Below, piece by piece: positions 1-4,808 of a stretch of 5,067 nucleotides of DNA. The stretch is from Avimonoglobus sp965151315. GTDB lineage: Bacteria > Bacillota > Clostridia > UBA1381. The translations under genes and the position numbers were made by a program. The stretch is from positions 1 through 5,067 of the forward strand of contig CBCTZG010000127.1 in NCBI GenBank assembly GCA_965151315.1, read 5' to 3'. Within the stretch, counting starts at the first letter, position 1. Every line of letters begins with the position of its first letter. Below the pieces are notes generated by a model. That model was not told the origin of the DNA. It made no database searches and saw nothing but the letters and a program-made list of their open reading frames with translations.

Positions 1-24
1 CCACGCGACTATCGCGTGGTTTTC
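1..24 (+). terminator. Short hairpin followed by TTTT, first of two tandem terminators
   Basis: A 7-bp stem (CCACGCG / CGCGTGG, loop ACTAT) occupies 1-19 and is followed directly by TTTTC. It would serve a plus-strand gene to the left of the window. The U-run is short, so on its own it is a modest terminator; the stronger hairpin right after it suggests a tandem arrangement. Confidence 0.5.
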
Positions 25-34
25 GGTATACAAG

Positions 35-77
35 AAAACCACATTGTCCAAATGGACAATGTGGTTTTTCTTATTTT
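35..77 (+). terminator. Strong intrinsic terminator
   Basis: A perfect 15-bp stem (AAAACCACATTGTCC at 35-49 and its complement at 54-68) closes on a 4-nt loop and runs into TTTTTCTTATTTT. This is a textbook Rho-independent terminator for a plus-strand transcript entering from the left. Read on the minus strand the stem is followed by TTGTATACC after its T-rich arm (GGTTTTC), so weaker termination of leftward transcripts is also possible. Confidence 0.85.
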
Positions 78-153
78 ATCGGCATATATCCCGATTTTTG
101 GATGAGCAGCTGCAAACCGTGCTAAGCATATCCTCACCCCTGTTTCCGCTCTA

Positions 154-173
154 TATAATGATTATACTATAAT
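154..173 (+). promoter_or_regulatory. Possible -10 region for the 55-aa small protein gene
   Basis: Two TATAAT hexamers (154-159 and 168-173) and a TATACT between them (163-168) lie about 85-100 bases upstream of the small gene at 257. No convincing -35 box sits at 16-18 bases upstream of any of them; TTTCCG at 143-148 would need a 19-base spacer. The AT-rich block is nearly symmetric and also reads TATAAT on the minus strand (161-166), so the direction of transcription is uncertain. Confidence 0.3.
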
Positions 174-183
174 TTCCAGAATA

Positions 184-212
184 ATGCAGGCATTTTTGCG
201 CTATGCCTGCAT
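184..212 (+). other. 10-bp inverted repeat in the leader of the small protein gene
   Basis: ATGCAGGCAT (184-193) and ATGCCTGCAT (203-212) form a perfect 10-bp stem with a 9-nt loop TTTTGCGCT. If transcription starts near 180 from the TATAAT at 168-173, the mRNA would begin almost directly with this hairpin, as 5' stabilising structures do. It could instead be a regulator binding site. No U-run follows on either strand, so it is not a terminator. Confidence 0.45.
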
Positions 213-256
213 AAACCGCCCGCCGGCGGCAGATACTGTCTGTGAGGTGAAATGCT

Positions 257-424
257 ATGCGGTACGAAGATATCCACAATTTGCTGGAAAATGACCAGCA
301 GGCCCAGGCGTATTTTGATACGCTGTCCGGCCAGACCCAGGCCGCGCTCTTAGCCCACGGAAACGGCGTCAATACCCTGGAGGAGCTGAAACGGTTCTCC
401 CAGGTCGTCCGGGACCAGGGATAA
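257..424 (+). CDS. Small hypothetical protein, 55 aa
   Basis: The frame encodes 55 residues starting MRYEDIHNLLENDQ and ending FSQVVRDQG, then TAA. GAGGTGA at 244-250 lies 6 bases before the ATG at 257 and decides this start over the out-of-frame ATG at 252. The protein is hydrophilic and probably all-helical, with a YFDTLSGQTQAALLAHG stretch at residues 19-35 and an amphipathic C-terminal helix (TLEELKRFSQVV, 40-51). It has no signal peptide or membrane segment, so it should be cytoplasmic. The pattern (short acidic N-terminus, YF..LS..TQ..LL, then an E-E-L-K helix) resembles small uncharacterised proteins I associate with Clostridia, but I cannot name a family or function. It stands alone between an upstream terminator and the convergent SLH gene. 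Strong RBS, codon usage and composition support it as real despite its size. Confidence 0.72.
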   Translation: MRYEDIHNLLENDQQAQAYFDTLSGQTQAALLAHGNGVNTLEELKRFSQVVRDQG

Positions 425-457
425 AGCCCTTACGCGGCCCACGTAAAATGCTCCGGT

Positions 458-487
458 ATTCAGCGCTTTGTTTTCAGAAAGCGGAAT
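458..487. other. Imperfect hairpin between convergent genes
   Basis: CGCTTT (464-469) pairs with AAAGCG (478-483), and ATTC (458-461) pairs with GAAT (484-487) across a 2-nt bulge. It lies between the stop codons of the convergent small-protein gene and SLH gene. Neither strand has a U-run behind it, so it is only a weak candidate for transcript-end formation. Nothing else in 425-558 is recognisable. Confidence 0.25.
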
Positions 488-558
488 GGGCGGCCAGTGC
501 CGTCCCGCCAACACCTTCTGATTTCACCGCCCGTTTGCCGGAGCTTTTCTATACCGGT

Positions 559-1236
559 TTATCCCTGTTGATCCCGTTCTGTCCATAGGGTCTTGTACGG
601 CGTTTCCGCCGAGGAGCCGTCCATCAGCACCACCTCCGTGCTCCCGTCCTGCTCCCGGGTGACGGCCAGCGGCAAATCTACAGCCGCGCGTACCAGCCTG
701 GCCATTTCTCCCCTGGTAATTTCCTGATCCATTGCCAGGGACAGCCCGTCGAGAAGCCCCGTCTGCTGGGCCGTCATGACATAGCCGGCATACCATGGCG
801 CACCGTCCGCCGCGAATCGGTCCGCGTATGGCGTATAGCCCAGCAGGCGGACGCAAAAACTGATAGCCTGTCCCCCGGTCATCGGATCTGCCGGGGCGAA
901 CAGGCCGCTGCCGTATCCGGCCAAATACCCCTGGCTGTACAGGCAGGAAACAGCGGGATACGCCCAGTGATCCCGGGGTACATCTGTAAATTCCGAACCG
1001 GCCGCCGCCGGGGGCGTTTGATATTTTACCGCGTATACCATCTGCGCAGCCTCTCCCCGGAGCAGCGGAGCGTCGGGCCTGAATTCTGTTCCGTCCCCCA
1101 CCAAAACGCCTGCCTGCTTGAAAAATTCAATTGCCTTTTGATGCGGCGTACCGGATACATCGGAAAACGCCAGCCCAGGAGACGCATTTACCAGCATGGC
1201 CGTCAACATCCCCGCGAAAATAATCCATTTTTTCAT
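559..1236 (-). CDS. Secreted SLH-domain protein
   Basis: A 225-residue protein starting MKKWIIFAGMLTAML, with a typical Sec signal peptide (Lys-Lys, hydrophobic core, likely cleavage near Ala18 or Ala23). It is followed by three S-layer-homology repeats at about residues 24-70 (FSDV..., GVLVGDGTEFRPDAPLLRGEAA), 83-134 (FTDVPRDHWAYPAV, GYGSGLFAPADPMTGGQA) and 147-189 (WYAGYV, GLLDG, ITRGEMARLV). SLH triads are known to dock proteins onto pyruvylated secondary cell-wall polymer. Here only about 35 residues follow the third repeat, with no recognisable effector domain, so it is an SLH module almost alone; it may be a C-terminally shortened version of a larger surface protein, though the stop is clean. 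The start is uncertain: an in-frame GTG at 1245 adds MCR and sits 3 bases from AGCAGG, whereas ATG 1236 sits 12 bases away; neither spacing is ideal. It is divergent from the XRE gene and has its own TTGACA/TATATT promoter inside the shared operator. Confidence 0.88.
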   Translation of the reverse strand: MKKWIIFAGMLTAMLVNASPGLAFSDVSGTPHQKAIEFFKQAGVLVGDGTEFRPDAPLLRGEAAQMVYAVKYQTPPAAAGSEFTDVPRDHWAYPAVSCLYSQGYLAGYGSGLFAPADPMTGGQAISFCVRLLGYTPYADRFAADGAPWYAGYVMTAQQTGLLDGLSLAMDQEITRGEMARLVRAAVDLPLAVTREQDGSTEVVLMDGSSAETPYKTLWTERDQQG

Positions 1237-1284
1237 TCTGCACACACACCTGCTTTCATTTCTTTTTTTCCTGTATCCGTTTTT

Positions 1285-1313
1285 AATATATCACAAATCG
1301 AGATAAATGTCAA
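1285..1313 (-). promoter_or_regulatory. SigA-type promoter of the SLH gene
   Basis: Reading the minus strand, a perfect -35 TTGACA (1308-1313) is followed after exactly 17 bases by TATATT (1285-1290). Transcription would start near 1278, giving a leader of about 40 nt before the SLH start. The -35 box lies in the centre of the inverted repeat and the -10 box lies at its left edge, so a protein bound to the repeat should block it. Confidence 0.75.
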
Positions 1314-1333
1314 TATCTCAATTTGTGATATAT
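1286..1333. promoter_or_regulatory. Near-perfect 20-bp inverted repeat, likely XRE operator pair
   Basis: The arms 1286-1305 and 1314-1333 are complementary in 19 of 20 positions and are separated by 8 bases (AATGTCAA). Each arm contains the core TATCACAAATYGAGATA, which is itself an imperfect palindrome, so the site could bind two dimers. It overlaps the -10 box of the SLH promoter on one side and the candidate -10 of the XRE gene on the other. The obvious candidate ligand is the product of the adjacent XRE gene; that link is inferred from position and from the habit of XRE repressors to autoregulate. Confidence 0.7.
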
Positions 1334-1338
1334 ATAAT
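1329..1338 (+). promoter_or_regulatory. Candidate extended -10 promoter of the XRE gene
   Basis: TGA-TATATA (extended -10, hexamer 1329-1334) and an overlapping TATAAT (1333-1338) lie 25-30 bases before the XRE start. No good -35 box is present 16-18 bases upstream, so the promoter would rely on the extended -10 or be weak. It overlaps the right arm of the inverted repeat, which fits autoregulation. Confidence 0.4.
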
Positions 1339-1362
1339 AAATAAAAAAACAGGAGGACGTTT

Positions 1363-1575
1363 ATGCGGTTAAAAGAGCTTCGGGAGGATTCCGATATCCC
1401 CCAAAAGGTTTTAGCAGAATATCTGCACATCCGGCAAAATACCTATTCCCAATATGAAAACCAGCAGCGGCAGATCCCGGTGGATATGCTAATCGCTTTG
1501 GCGCGGTTCTACGATGTTTCTCTGGATTATATCCTGGGCGTTACCAGCGTCAGGCGTCCGTTCCCCAGGGAGTAA
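1363..1575 (+). CDS. XRE-family HTH transcriptional regulator, 70 aa
   Basis: A small single-domain repressor-type protein: MRLKELREDSDIPQKVLAEYL opens the fold, the helix-turn-helix spans about residues 13-39 (QKVLAEYLHIRQNTYSQYENQQRQIP), and LIALARFYDVSLDYILG at about 43-59 is the signature closing segment of Cro/C1-type domains. Only about 11 basic residues follow, so there is no separate ligand or protease domain. AGGAGG at 1351-1356 lies 6 bases before the ATG, an ideal ribosome binding site. It is divergent from the SLH gene across a 126-base region that holds a long inverted repeat over both promoters, suggesting that it controls itself and the SLH gene. Family assignment is secure; the target and the signal it responds to are inferred or unknown. 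Confidence 0.93.
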   Translation: MRLKELREDSDIPQKVLAEYLHIRQNTYSQYENQQRQIPVDMLIALARFYDVSLDYILGVTSVRRPFPRE

Positions 1576-1615
1576 CACAGGCCTTCCCGCAGCAGTCGAT
1601 AGCCTGCGTTTCGGT

Positions 1616-2269
1616 TTATCCCAAAGAAAAGGGAAGCAGCATATGGAGGGCGACTGCAATCGGGACTGCCCCGCATAGCATGGCCCCGGTTTCTCCCGGT
1701 GATCGGCGCAGTACAAATATCCCGATGATCAGCATTGCCAAATCTAGCGCCGACCGGACAGATACGTAAAAAAATCCATAGGCAAAGGCAGTGTTGATCA
1801 ACACAGCCAAAATACAGGCGGAAAGGATTACCGCGGTCTTCCCCGTTCCCCGGGCATACCAGCAGAGGACGGCCAGAACCGGCGATACCGCCGTCAGGCC
1901 GAACCAGATCATGGCATAGTGCCTTGGGAAGAAGCCTGCAATATATTTGGAATACAGATAATAACTGCCCACCATGCCCACAAAAAATACAAATACATGG
2001 GCAGCCGCCTGGGCCGGCGTCTTACTGTACGCCGCCAGGGAAACCGCCAGTACAATCCAGGGAGAAAGGCCACCCAGAAAATTGTGCAGATCCAGCTGCT
2101 CATCCAGCATCCAGAATATTTCGGGGAGCTCGGCATGATTCTCGTCCAGATATTTGGAAAGAATCCCCAGACCAACACCCAGCAAAAACACAAGCGCCGC
2201 AGCAATCAGCTTTCTCCGCGCCGGCCGTCCATCCACCGCCGGCCGAATCCCTGTCAAAAAATTTCCCAT
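1616..2269 (-). CDS. Multi-pass membrane protein of unknown function (DUF6518-like?)
   Basis: A 217-residue integral membrane protein with about seven hydrophobic segments near residues 21-38, 64-81, 88-106, 117-138, 145-168, 173-187 and 196-214. The N-terminus is short and basic (RPARRK just before helix 1), which favours a cytoplasmic N-terminus. An acidic loop (YLDENHAELPEIFWMLDEQLDL, residues 40-61) separates helices 1 and 2. Conserved-looking parts are NFLGGLSPWIVLA (63-75) and GSYYLYSKYIAGFFP (101-115). I recall similar Firmicutes proteins annotated as DUF6518, but this is from memory and unverified; no catalytic or transport motif is visible (GTGKT at 141-145 is a loop, not a P-loop NTPase). 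CCCCTCT at 2276-2282 (AGAGGGG on the coding strand) is 6 bases from the start. It follows the esterase by 54 bases without a terminator, so the two are probably co-transcribed. Confidence 0.85.
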   Translation of the reverse strand: MGNFLTGIRPAVDGRPARRKLIAAALVFLLGVGLGILSKYLDENHAELPEIFWMLDEQLDLHNFLGGLSPWIVLAVSLAAYSKTPAQAAAHVFVFFVGMVGSYYLYSKYIAGFFPRHYAMIWFGLTAVSPVLAVLCWYARGTGKTAVILSACILAVLINTAFAYGFFYVSVRSALDLAMLIIGIFVLRRSPGETGAMLCGAVPIAVALHMLLPFSLG

Positions 2270-2323
2270 ACTTTTCCCCTCTGTGTCCTATCCGTTTCCT
2301 TCCACATCGATTCCCAGAAAGAG

Positions 2324-3436
2324 TTATTTAAAATTCTTTTCAAGAAACGCCTTCAGGGGCGGCAAAAGTGCGTCCGCCCACGCTCTGCAGCCTGCCGCAT
2401 TCGGGTGCCCGCCGTATTTCGCCCGCTCCGGGGCTTCCCCGCTTTCACGAAGCACAGGGACCACATCAAAAACCAATTCCGCTTTTTTCTCCAAAACCTG
2501 CAAGATGTATGCGTTCACCGCAAGCCATGTCTCCCGCTGCCCGCCGGCATAGTCGAAGGGCGGCACGGTCTGCAGGACTACCTTGACCCCGGCGGCCTGG
2601 AGCTTGTCTACAATTCCCGTCAGATCCCGTTTGATTTCTTCCGCGGAAAATCCTTGCAAAATATCATTGACGCCAAAGCATACCACCGCCACGTCGTTTT
2701 GTTTCGCCTTAAACAGCCACGCGCCATCTGACGCCGCATCGTTAGCCCGGCCATAGCCCAATCCCAAATTCCAAAACGCGTATTGATCCCCCAGCTGGTT
2801 TGCCAGTCTCGCGTTCCAGTGGGTATACGAATTCATTTCCGTTCCGATCCCCTGGGTAATAGAATCCCCCAAAAAACCGATCCGGCAGGCAGCCGGCCGG
2901 CTGCAGCCCACCATTCCGGCATAGGGCATCTGCTTGCACAAAGTCCAGCCGGCCGCGTTTTTGCGGTACGCGGGAATGATGCTTTCTTCATGATACGGGA
3001 TCATCTTCCCCCGGAAAGCAATTTCCAAGCAAATGAAGCCGCCTGTCTCCACGTCCAGCAGCACAGGGTCTGTGGCAAAAAACGTGCCGGGCGTAACGAT
3101 TTTTTCTTTTGCCCCGTCAAAGGTGACCGGCGTCATACCGCAGATTCGCTCCATATCCACATTCTCCAGCCCCGCCGCAAAGAAATCCGGTTCACAAGCG
3201 CCTGCGGACATCCGGCCGATCTCCCAGGTATCGCAGATCAGGTTCTTGTGACTGACGCTGCCGTCGGCAAAGGTGCTGTCCAAAATATTGGAAAACAAAA
3301 AGGAATACGCAAACTGACCCCCGGTGTTGACCTGATAAAAAATCCGCCCTGTCAAAAATTCCGTCGTACCGGTGAAAAAAAATTGGTTCCCACTGCCGGC
3401 AGACGTGTTCGATACATAACGCTGGAAAAAATCCAT
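2324..3436 (-). CDS. Two-domain SGNH/GDSL-family esterase
   Basis: A 370-residue hydrolase. The first 170 or so residues look like a beta-rich accessory domain, and the C-terminal part is an SGNH hydrolase: block I GDSITQG (nucleophile Ser192), block II Gly in NLGLGYGRAND (223-233), block III GVND (255-258, oxyanion Asn257) and block V GGHPN with catalytic His344. The Asp normally three residues before the His is a Tyr (KYGGHPN), so it may act through a Ser-His dyad, as reported for some CE2 acetylesterases, which also have an N-terminal jelly-roll. There is no signal peptide, so it is probably cytoplasmic and may remove acetyl or acyl groups from imported sugars or lipids; the substrate is unknown. 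An ATG at 3442 lies in frame, but the AAGGAAGG site (3443-3450) touches it directly and is 6 bases from ATG 3436, which I therefore prefer. It is the first gene of a likely two-gene unit with the membrane protein, and it lies downstream of an AraC regulator relic in the same orientation. Confidence 0.9.
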   Translation of the reverse strand: MDFFQRYVSNTSAGSGNQFFFTGTTEFLTGRIFYQVNTGGQFAYSFLFSNILDSTFADGSVSHKNLICDTWEIGRMSAGACEPDFFAAGLENVDMERICGMTPVTFDGAKEKIVTPGTFFATDPVLLDVETGGFICLEIAFRGKMIPYHEESIIPAYRKNAAGWTLCKQMPYAGMVGCSRPAACRIGFLGDSITQGIGTEMNSYTHWNARLANQLGDQYAFWNLGLGYGRANDAASDGAWLFKAKQNDVAVVCFGVNDILQGFSAEEIKRDLTGIVDKLQAAGVKVVLQTVPPFDYAGGQRETWLAVNAYILQVLEKKAELVFDVVPVLRESGEAPERAKYGGHPNAAGCRAWADALLPPLKAFLEKNFK

Positions 3437-3442
3437 ACCCAT

Positions 3443-3477
3443 CCTTCCTTTTCAGAACGCCTTTCTTTTATACTATA
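3443..3477 (-). promoter_or_regulatory. RBS and possible -10 of the esterase gene
   Basis: On the minus strand AAGGAAGG (3443-3450) precedes the two ATG candidates and favours the second one. TATAGT (3472-3477) is a possible -10 box, but no -35 is recognisable at the right distance, which would fit an activator-dependent promoter. That interpretation is speculative. Confidence 0.35.
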
Positions 3478-3592
3478 AAATAACTGCTTCTTTGCTGGGC
3501 CGTCCAGGATCATGCCAATCCCCCGGCTAGCACAAAGACCTCTATTTCGCCCAAGCTTCCCCCGGATCTGTCCCAGACGCGCCTTTTAACTG

Positions 3593-3832
3593 CTAGCAGC
3601 CTAGCCTGCGCATCTCCCCGGTTATATGTTTAAATACCCGGTTAAAATACGGCAAATTATTGTATCCGCACTGCAACGCGATATCGGTTTCGCTGTTATC
3701 GGTTTCCGCCAACAGTTTTCCGCCGCCCCGCCGCCGATAGAATACCGCTTACGTCATGGACGCACACATGCAGCCCCGTATCCCTGATCGGCAGGTCAAT
3801 CACTGCCTTTAATCCAAGTAACGGGTTTCCAT
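3593..3832 (-). pseudogene. AraC-family regulator relic, internally deleted and frameshifted
   Basis: Two pieces of an AraC-type activator remain. The 3' piece (3593-about 3718, stop TAG) encodes KLLAETDNSETDIALQCGY then NNLPYFNRVFKHITG, the unmistakable second helix-turn-helix of AraC/XylS proteins (usually ETD.S..DIAL.CGYNN..YFNRVFK..TG). After ITG the usual P-S-E-Y-R tail is replaced by EMRRLGC and a stop. The 5' piece begins at ATG 3832 (METRYLD, stop TAA at 3809-3811); a one-base frame change restores VIDLPIRDTGLHVCVHDVSG, which I read as the original N-terminus. The pieces join directly at about 3720-3735, so roughly 200 central residues (sensor domain and first HTH, judged from normal family length near 280-300) are gone. 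AGAGGG at 3843-3848 and an excellent upstream promoter remain. It probably regulated the adjacent esterase unit before decay. Confidence 0.8.
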
Positions 3833-3858
3833 TATACAAAATCCCTCTTTTCCCACTT

Positions 3859-3887
3859 ATTATAGTATAAAAATATCTTTTGTGCAA
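3859..3887 (-). promoter_or_regulatory. Intact SigA-type promoter of the AraC relic
   Basis: On the minus strand TTGCAC (3882-3887) and TATAAT (3859-3864) are separated by exactly 17 bases. The predicted start is near 3852, about 20 bases before the relic's ATG. The promoter is essentially consensus although the gene it serves is destroyed; transcription from it could run into the esterase unit, since I see no terminator between 3593 and 3436. Confidence 0.72.
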
Positions 3888-3986
3888 GTTTTTTGATCCT
3901 TTCTGTATAGATATTTTGTATGTTTTAAAAAGAATTAAAGCGTGGCCGGCTTTCAATTGCCGTCCCCAATTACTAAATAAATTATC

Positions 3987-4015
3987 TTGACAGTGCTCCC
4001 GTCGCATCCTATCAT
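3987..4015 (+). promoter_or_regulatory. SigA-type promoter of the interrupted plus-strand frame
   Basis: A perfect TTGACA (3987-3992) is followed after 17 bases by TATCAT (4010-4015). The start would be near 4022, about 30 bases before the ATG at 4053, with GGAG at 4043-4046 as ribosome binding site. It is divergent from the AraC relic promoter about 100 bases to the left. Confidence 0.65.
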
Positions 4016-4052
4016 CCAGGCTAAAGAAACAGAATGATGTTTGGAGATTCAT

Positions 4053-4268
4053 ATGAAAAGTTCCAATATCAGCGTATTTCAGCCCGATCACGCCGCCATT
4101 ACAACTGGGAACGGCTTCTGATATGAGCTATTCTCCAAAATTTTTGCCGGCCAACTAAAAGGGCTTGCAATGGATCCATATCTGATTAGATTTTTTATGT
4201 CCTATGGAGCCATTGTGGTCTTGGGCGTCTGGCAAAAGTTTAACCGCTCAGTTAATGCGCAGCGCTAA
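4053..4268 (+). pseudogene. Short coding frame interrupted by one in-frame TGA
   Basis: ATG 4053 (GGAG 6 bases upstream, good promoter at 3987) opens MKSSNISVFQPDHAAITTGNGF and stops at TGA 4119-4121. The same frame then continues without a break as YELFSKIFAGQLKGLAMDPY, LIRFFMSYGAIVVLGVWQKFN and RSVNAQR to TAA at 4266-4268. The distal part looks like genuine protein, a helical, partly hydrophobic stretch reminiscent of the C-terminal ligand domain of TetR-type regulators, but this resemblance is weak and from memory. A second start at ATG 4170, with AAAAGGG 6 bases upstream, could give a separate 32-residue peptide with one hydrophobic helix. I judge it most likely a remnant of a larger, deleted gene or a nonsense-mutated small gene; two overlapping micro-genes are the alternative. 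Confidence 0.45.
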
Positions 4269-4563
4269 AAAGTTTGACAGTAAAAATACATTATCAAAGC
4301 GACTGCGAGCGTAATGTATGATGCCGCATCAGGGTCAATGCCTGCATATAGCCGTCACGCGAAGTTTATTGCCAGATAAAATTACTACCTGTAAACTACT
4401 GATGGGACACATAGCTCTATGGCCGCCCTGCTCCATTCTGCCGCAGTTCTCCCGCGCCGAGGGCACTCCCTCTCTCCGCCGCCGGCGGGTCCTGTCCCCT
4501 GCCCTTGTGACACTTCAGCAGACCCATCTACCGGCATATCGGCCGCTTGAGCTAAACATATAC
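4269..4563. other. Non-coding stretch without recognisable gene
   Basis: Frames in both directions here lack plausible ribosome binding sites and give low-complexity, Pro/Arg/Gly-rich translations. An 8-bp inverted repeat ATACATTA (4286-4293) / TAATGTAT (4312-4319) and an isolated TTGACA (4274-4279) without matching -10 are the only signals I see. The segment 4420-4510 is markedly richer in G and C than its surroundings. It may be decayed DNA continuous with the relics to its left. Confidence 0.4.
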
Positions 4564-4610
4564 AAGTGAAAAGAACACCATACCCAACGGATATGATGTT
4601 CTTTTCACTT
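4564..4610. terminator. Bidirectional intrinsic terminator
   Basis: AAGTGAAAAGAACA (4564-4577) and TGTTCTTTTCACTT (4597-4610) form a perfect 14-bp stem, extended inward by CATA/TATG (4579-4582 with 4592-4595) and a few CC/GG pairs. Viewed as a terminator, the GAACA..CATA..CC stem is followed by TTTTC on both strands and preceded by AAAAG. It is the second barrier to transcripts leaving the rRNA operon on the minus strand and also stops plus-strand transcripts from the decayed region. Confidence 0.75.
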
Positions 4611-4771
4611 AACTGTCCAAAAATGATACTTTGCACCGCAGGCACGGAATCGTGAAAGAGTGATCATGGGTATCTCGGCGTAAAACGGTGCGCGTACAAG
4701 CCACTCGCCGATGCGAATGCGCTTTTTCATGAAAGAGAAGGAACGACGGCGTACATGACTGATTTTTCTGT

Positions 4772-4805
4772 AAAGAAAAATCGGAACAGAGCAAAGTCTG
4801 TTCCG
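4772..4805 (-). terminator. Terminator of the rRNA/tRNA-Asn transcript
   Basis: On the minus strand, directly behind the tRNA, a 9-bp stem CGGAACAGA / TCTGTTCCG (4797-4805 with 4782-4790, loop CTTTGC) is followed by ATTTTTCTTT. This is a standard Rho-independent terminator that begins 4 bases after the CCA end. A second inverted repeat GATTTTTC / GAAAAATC (4761-4768 / 4775-4782) uses the U-run as one arm. Confidence 0.85.
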
Positions 4806-4808
4806 ACG

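Noticed and set aside
141..160. Full SigA promoter for the 55-aa gene
   Set aside because: Good -10 hexamers but no acceptable -35 at 16-18 bases, so it is listed only as a low-confidence -10 region.
1576..1615. Terminator between the convergent XRE and membrane protein genes
   Set aside because: Only a 5-bp CGCAG/CTGCG pairing with no clear U-run on either strand; too weak to call.
1919..2731. Long plus-strand frame opposite the esterase and membrane protein
   Set aside because: It is antisense to two well-supported genes, lacks an RBS, and its translation is biased to Arg/His/Pro as expected of a shadow frame.
3696..4091. Minus-strand 131-codon frame
   Set aside because: Only its last 35 or so residues (VIDLPIRDTGLHVCVHDVSG) look genuine and belong to the AraC relic. 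The rest runs backwards across the relic's promoter and the divergent plus-strand promoter and has no RBS.
4274..4319. TTGACA plus inverted repeat as promoter or transposon end
   Set aside because: No -10 box at a workable distance, no matching terminal repeat elsewhere in the window and no transposase remains.
4318..4569. Plus-strand 83-codon frame
   Set aside because: No ribosome binding site, Pro/Arg/Leu-rich composition, and the end falls inside the bidirectional terminator. A chance frame in GC-rich DNA.
4385..4645. Minus-strand 86-codon frame
   Set aside because: It crosses the bidirectional terminator and gives a low-complexity Gly/Arg/Ala-rich translation with no recognisable domain or RBS.
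4605..4730. Minus-strand 41-codon frame (MKKRIRIGEWLVRAPFYAEI...)
   Set aside because: The translation looks more protein-like than chance, but there is no Shine-Dalgarno site before ATG 4730, it sits between the rRNA operon terminator and the next terminator, and its stop codon lies inside that hairpin. Not called without a homologue.
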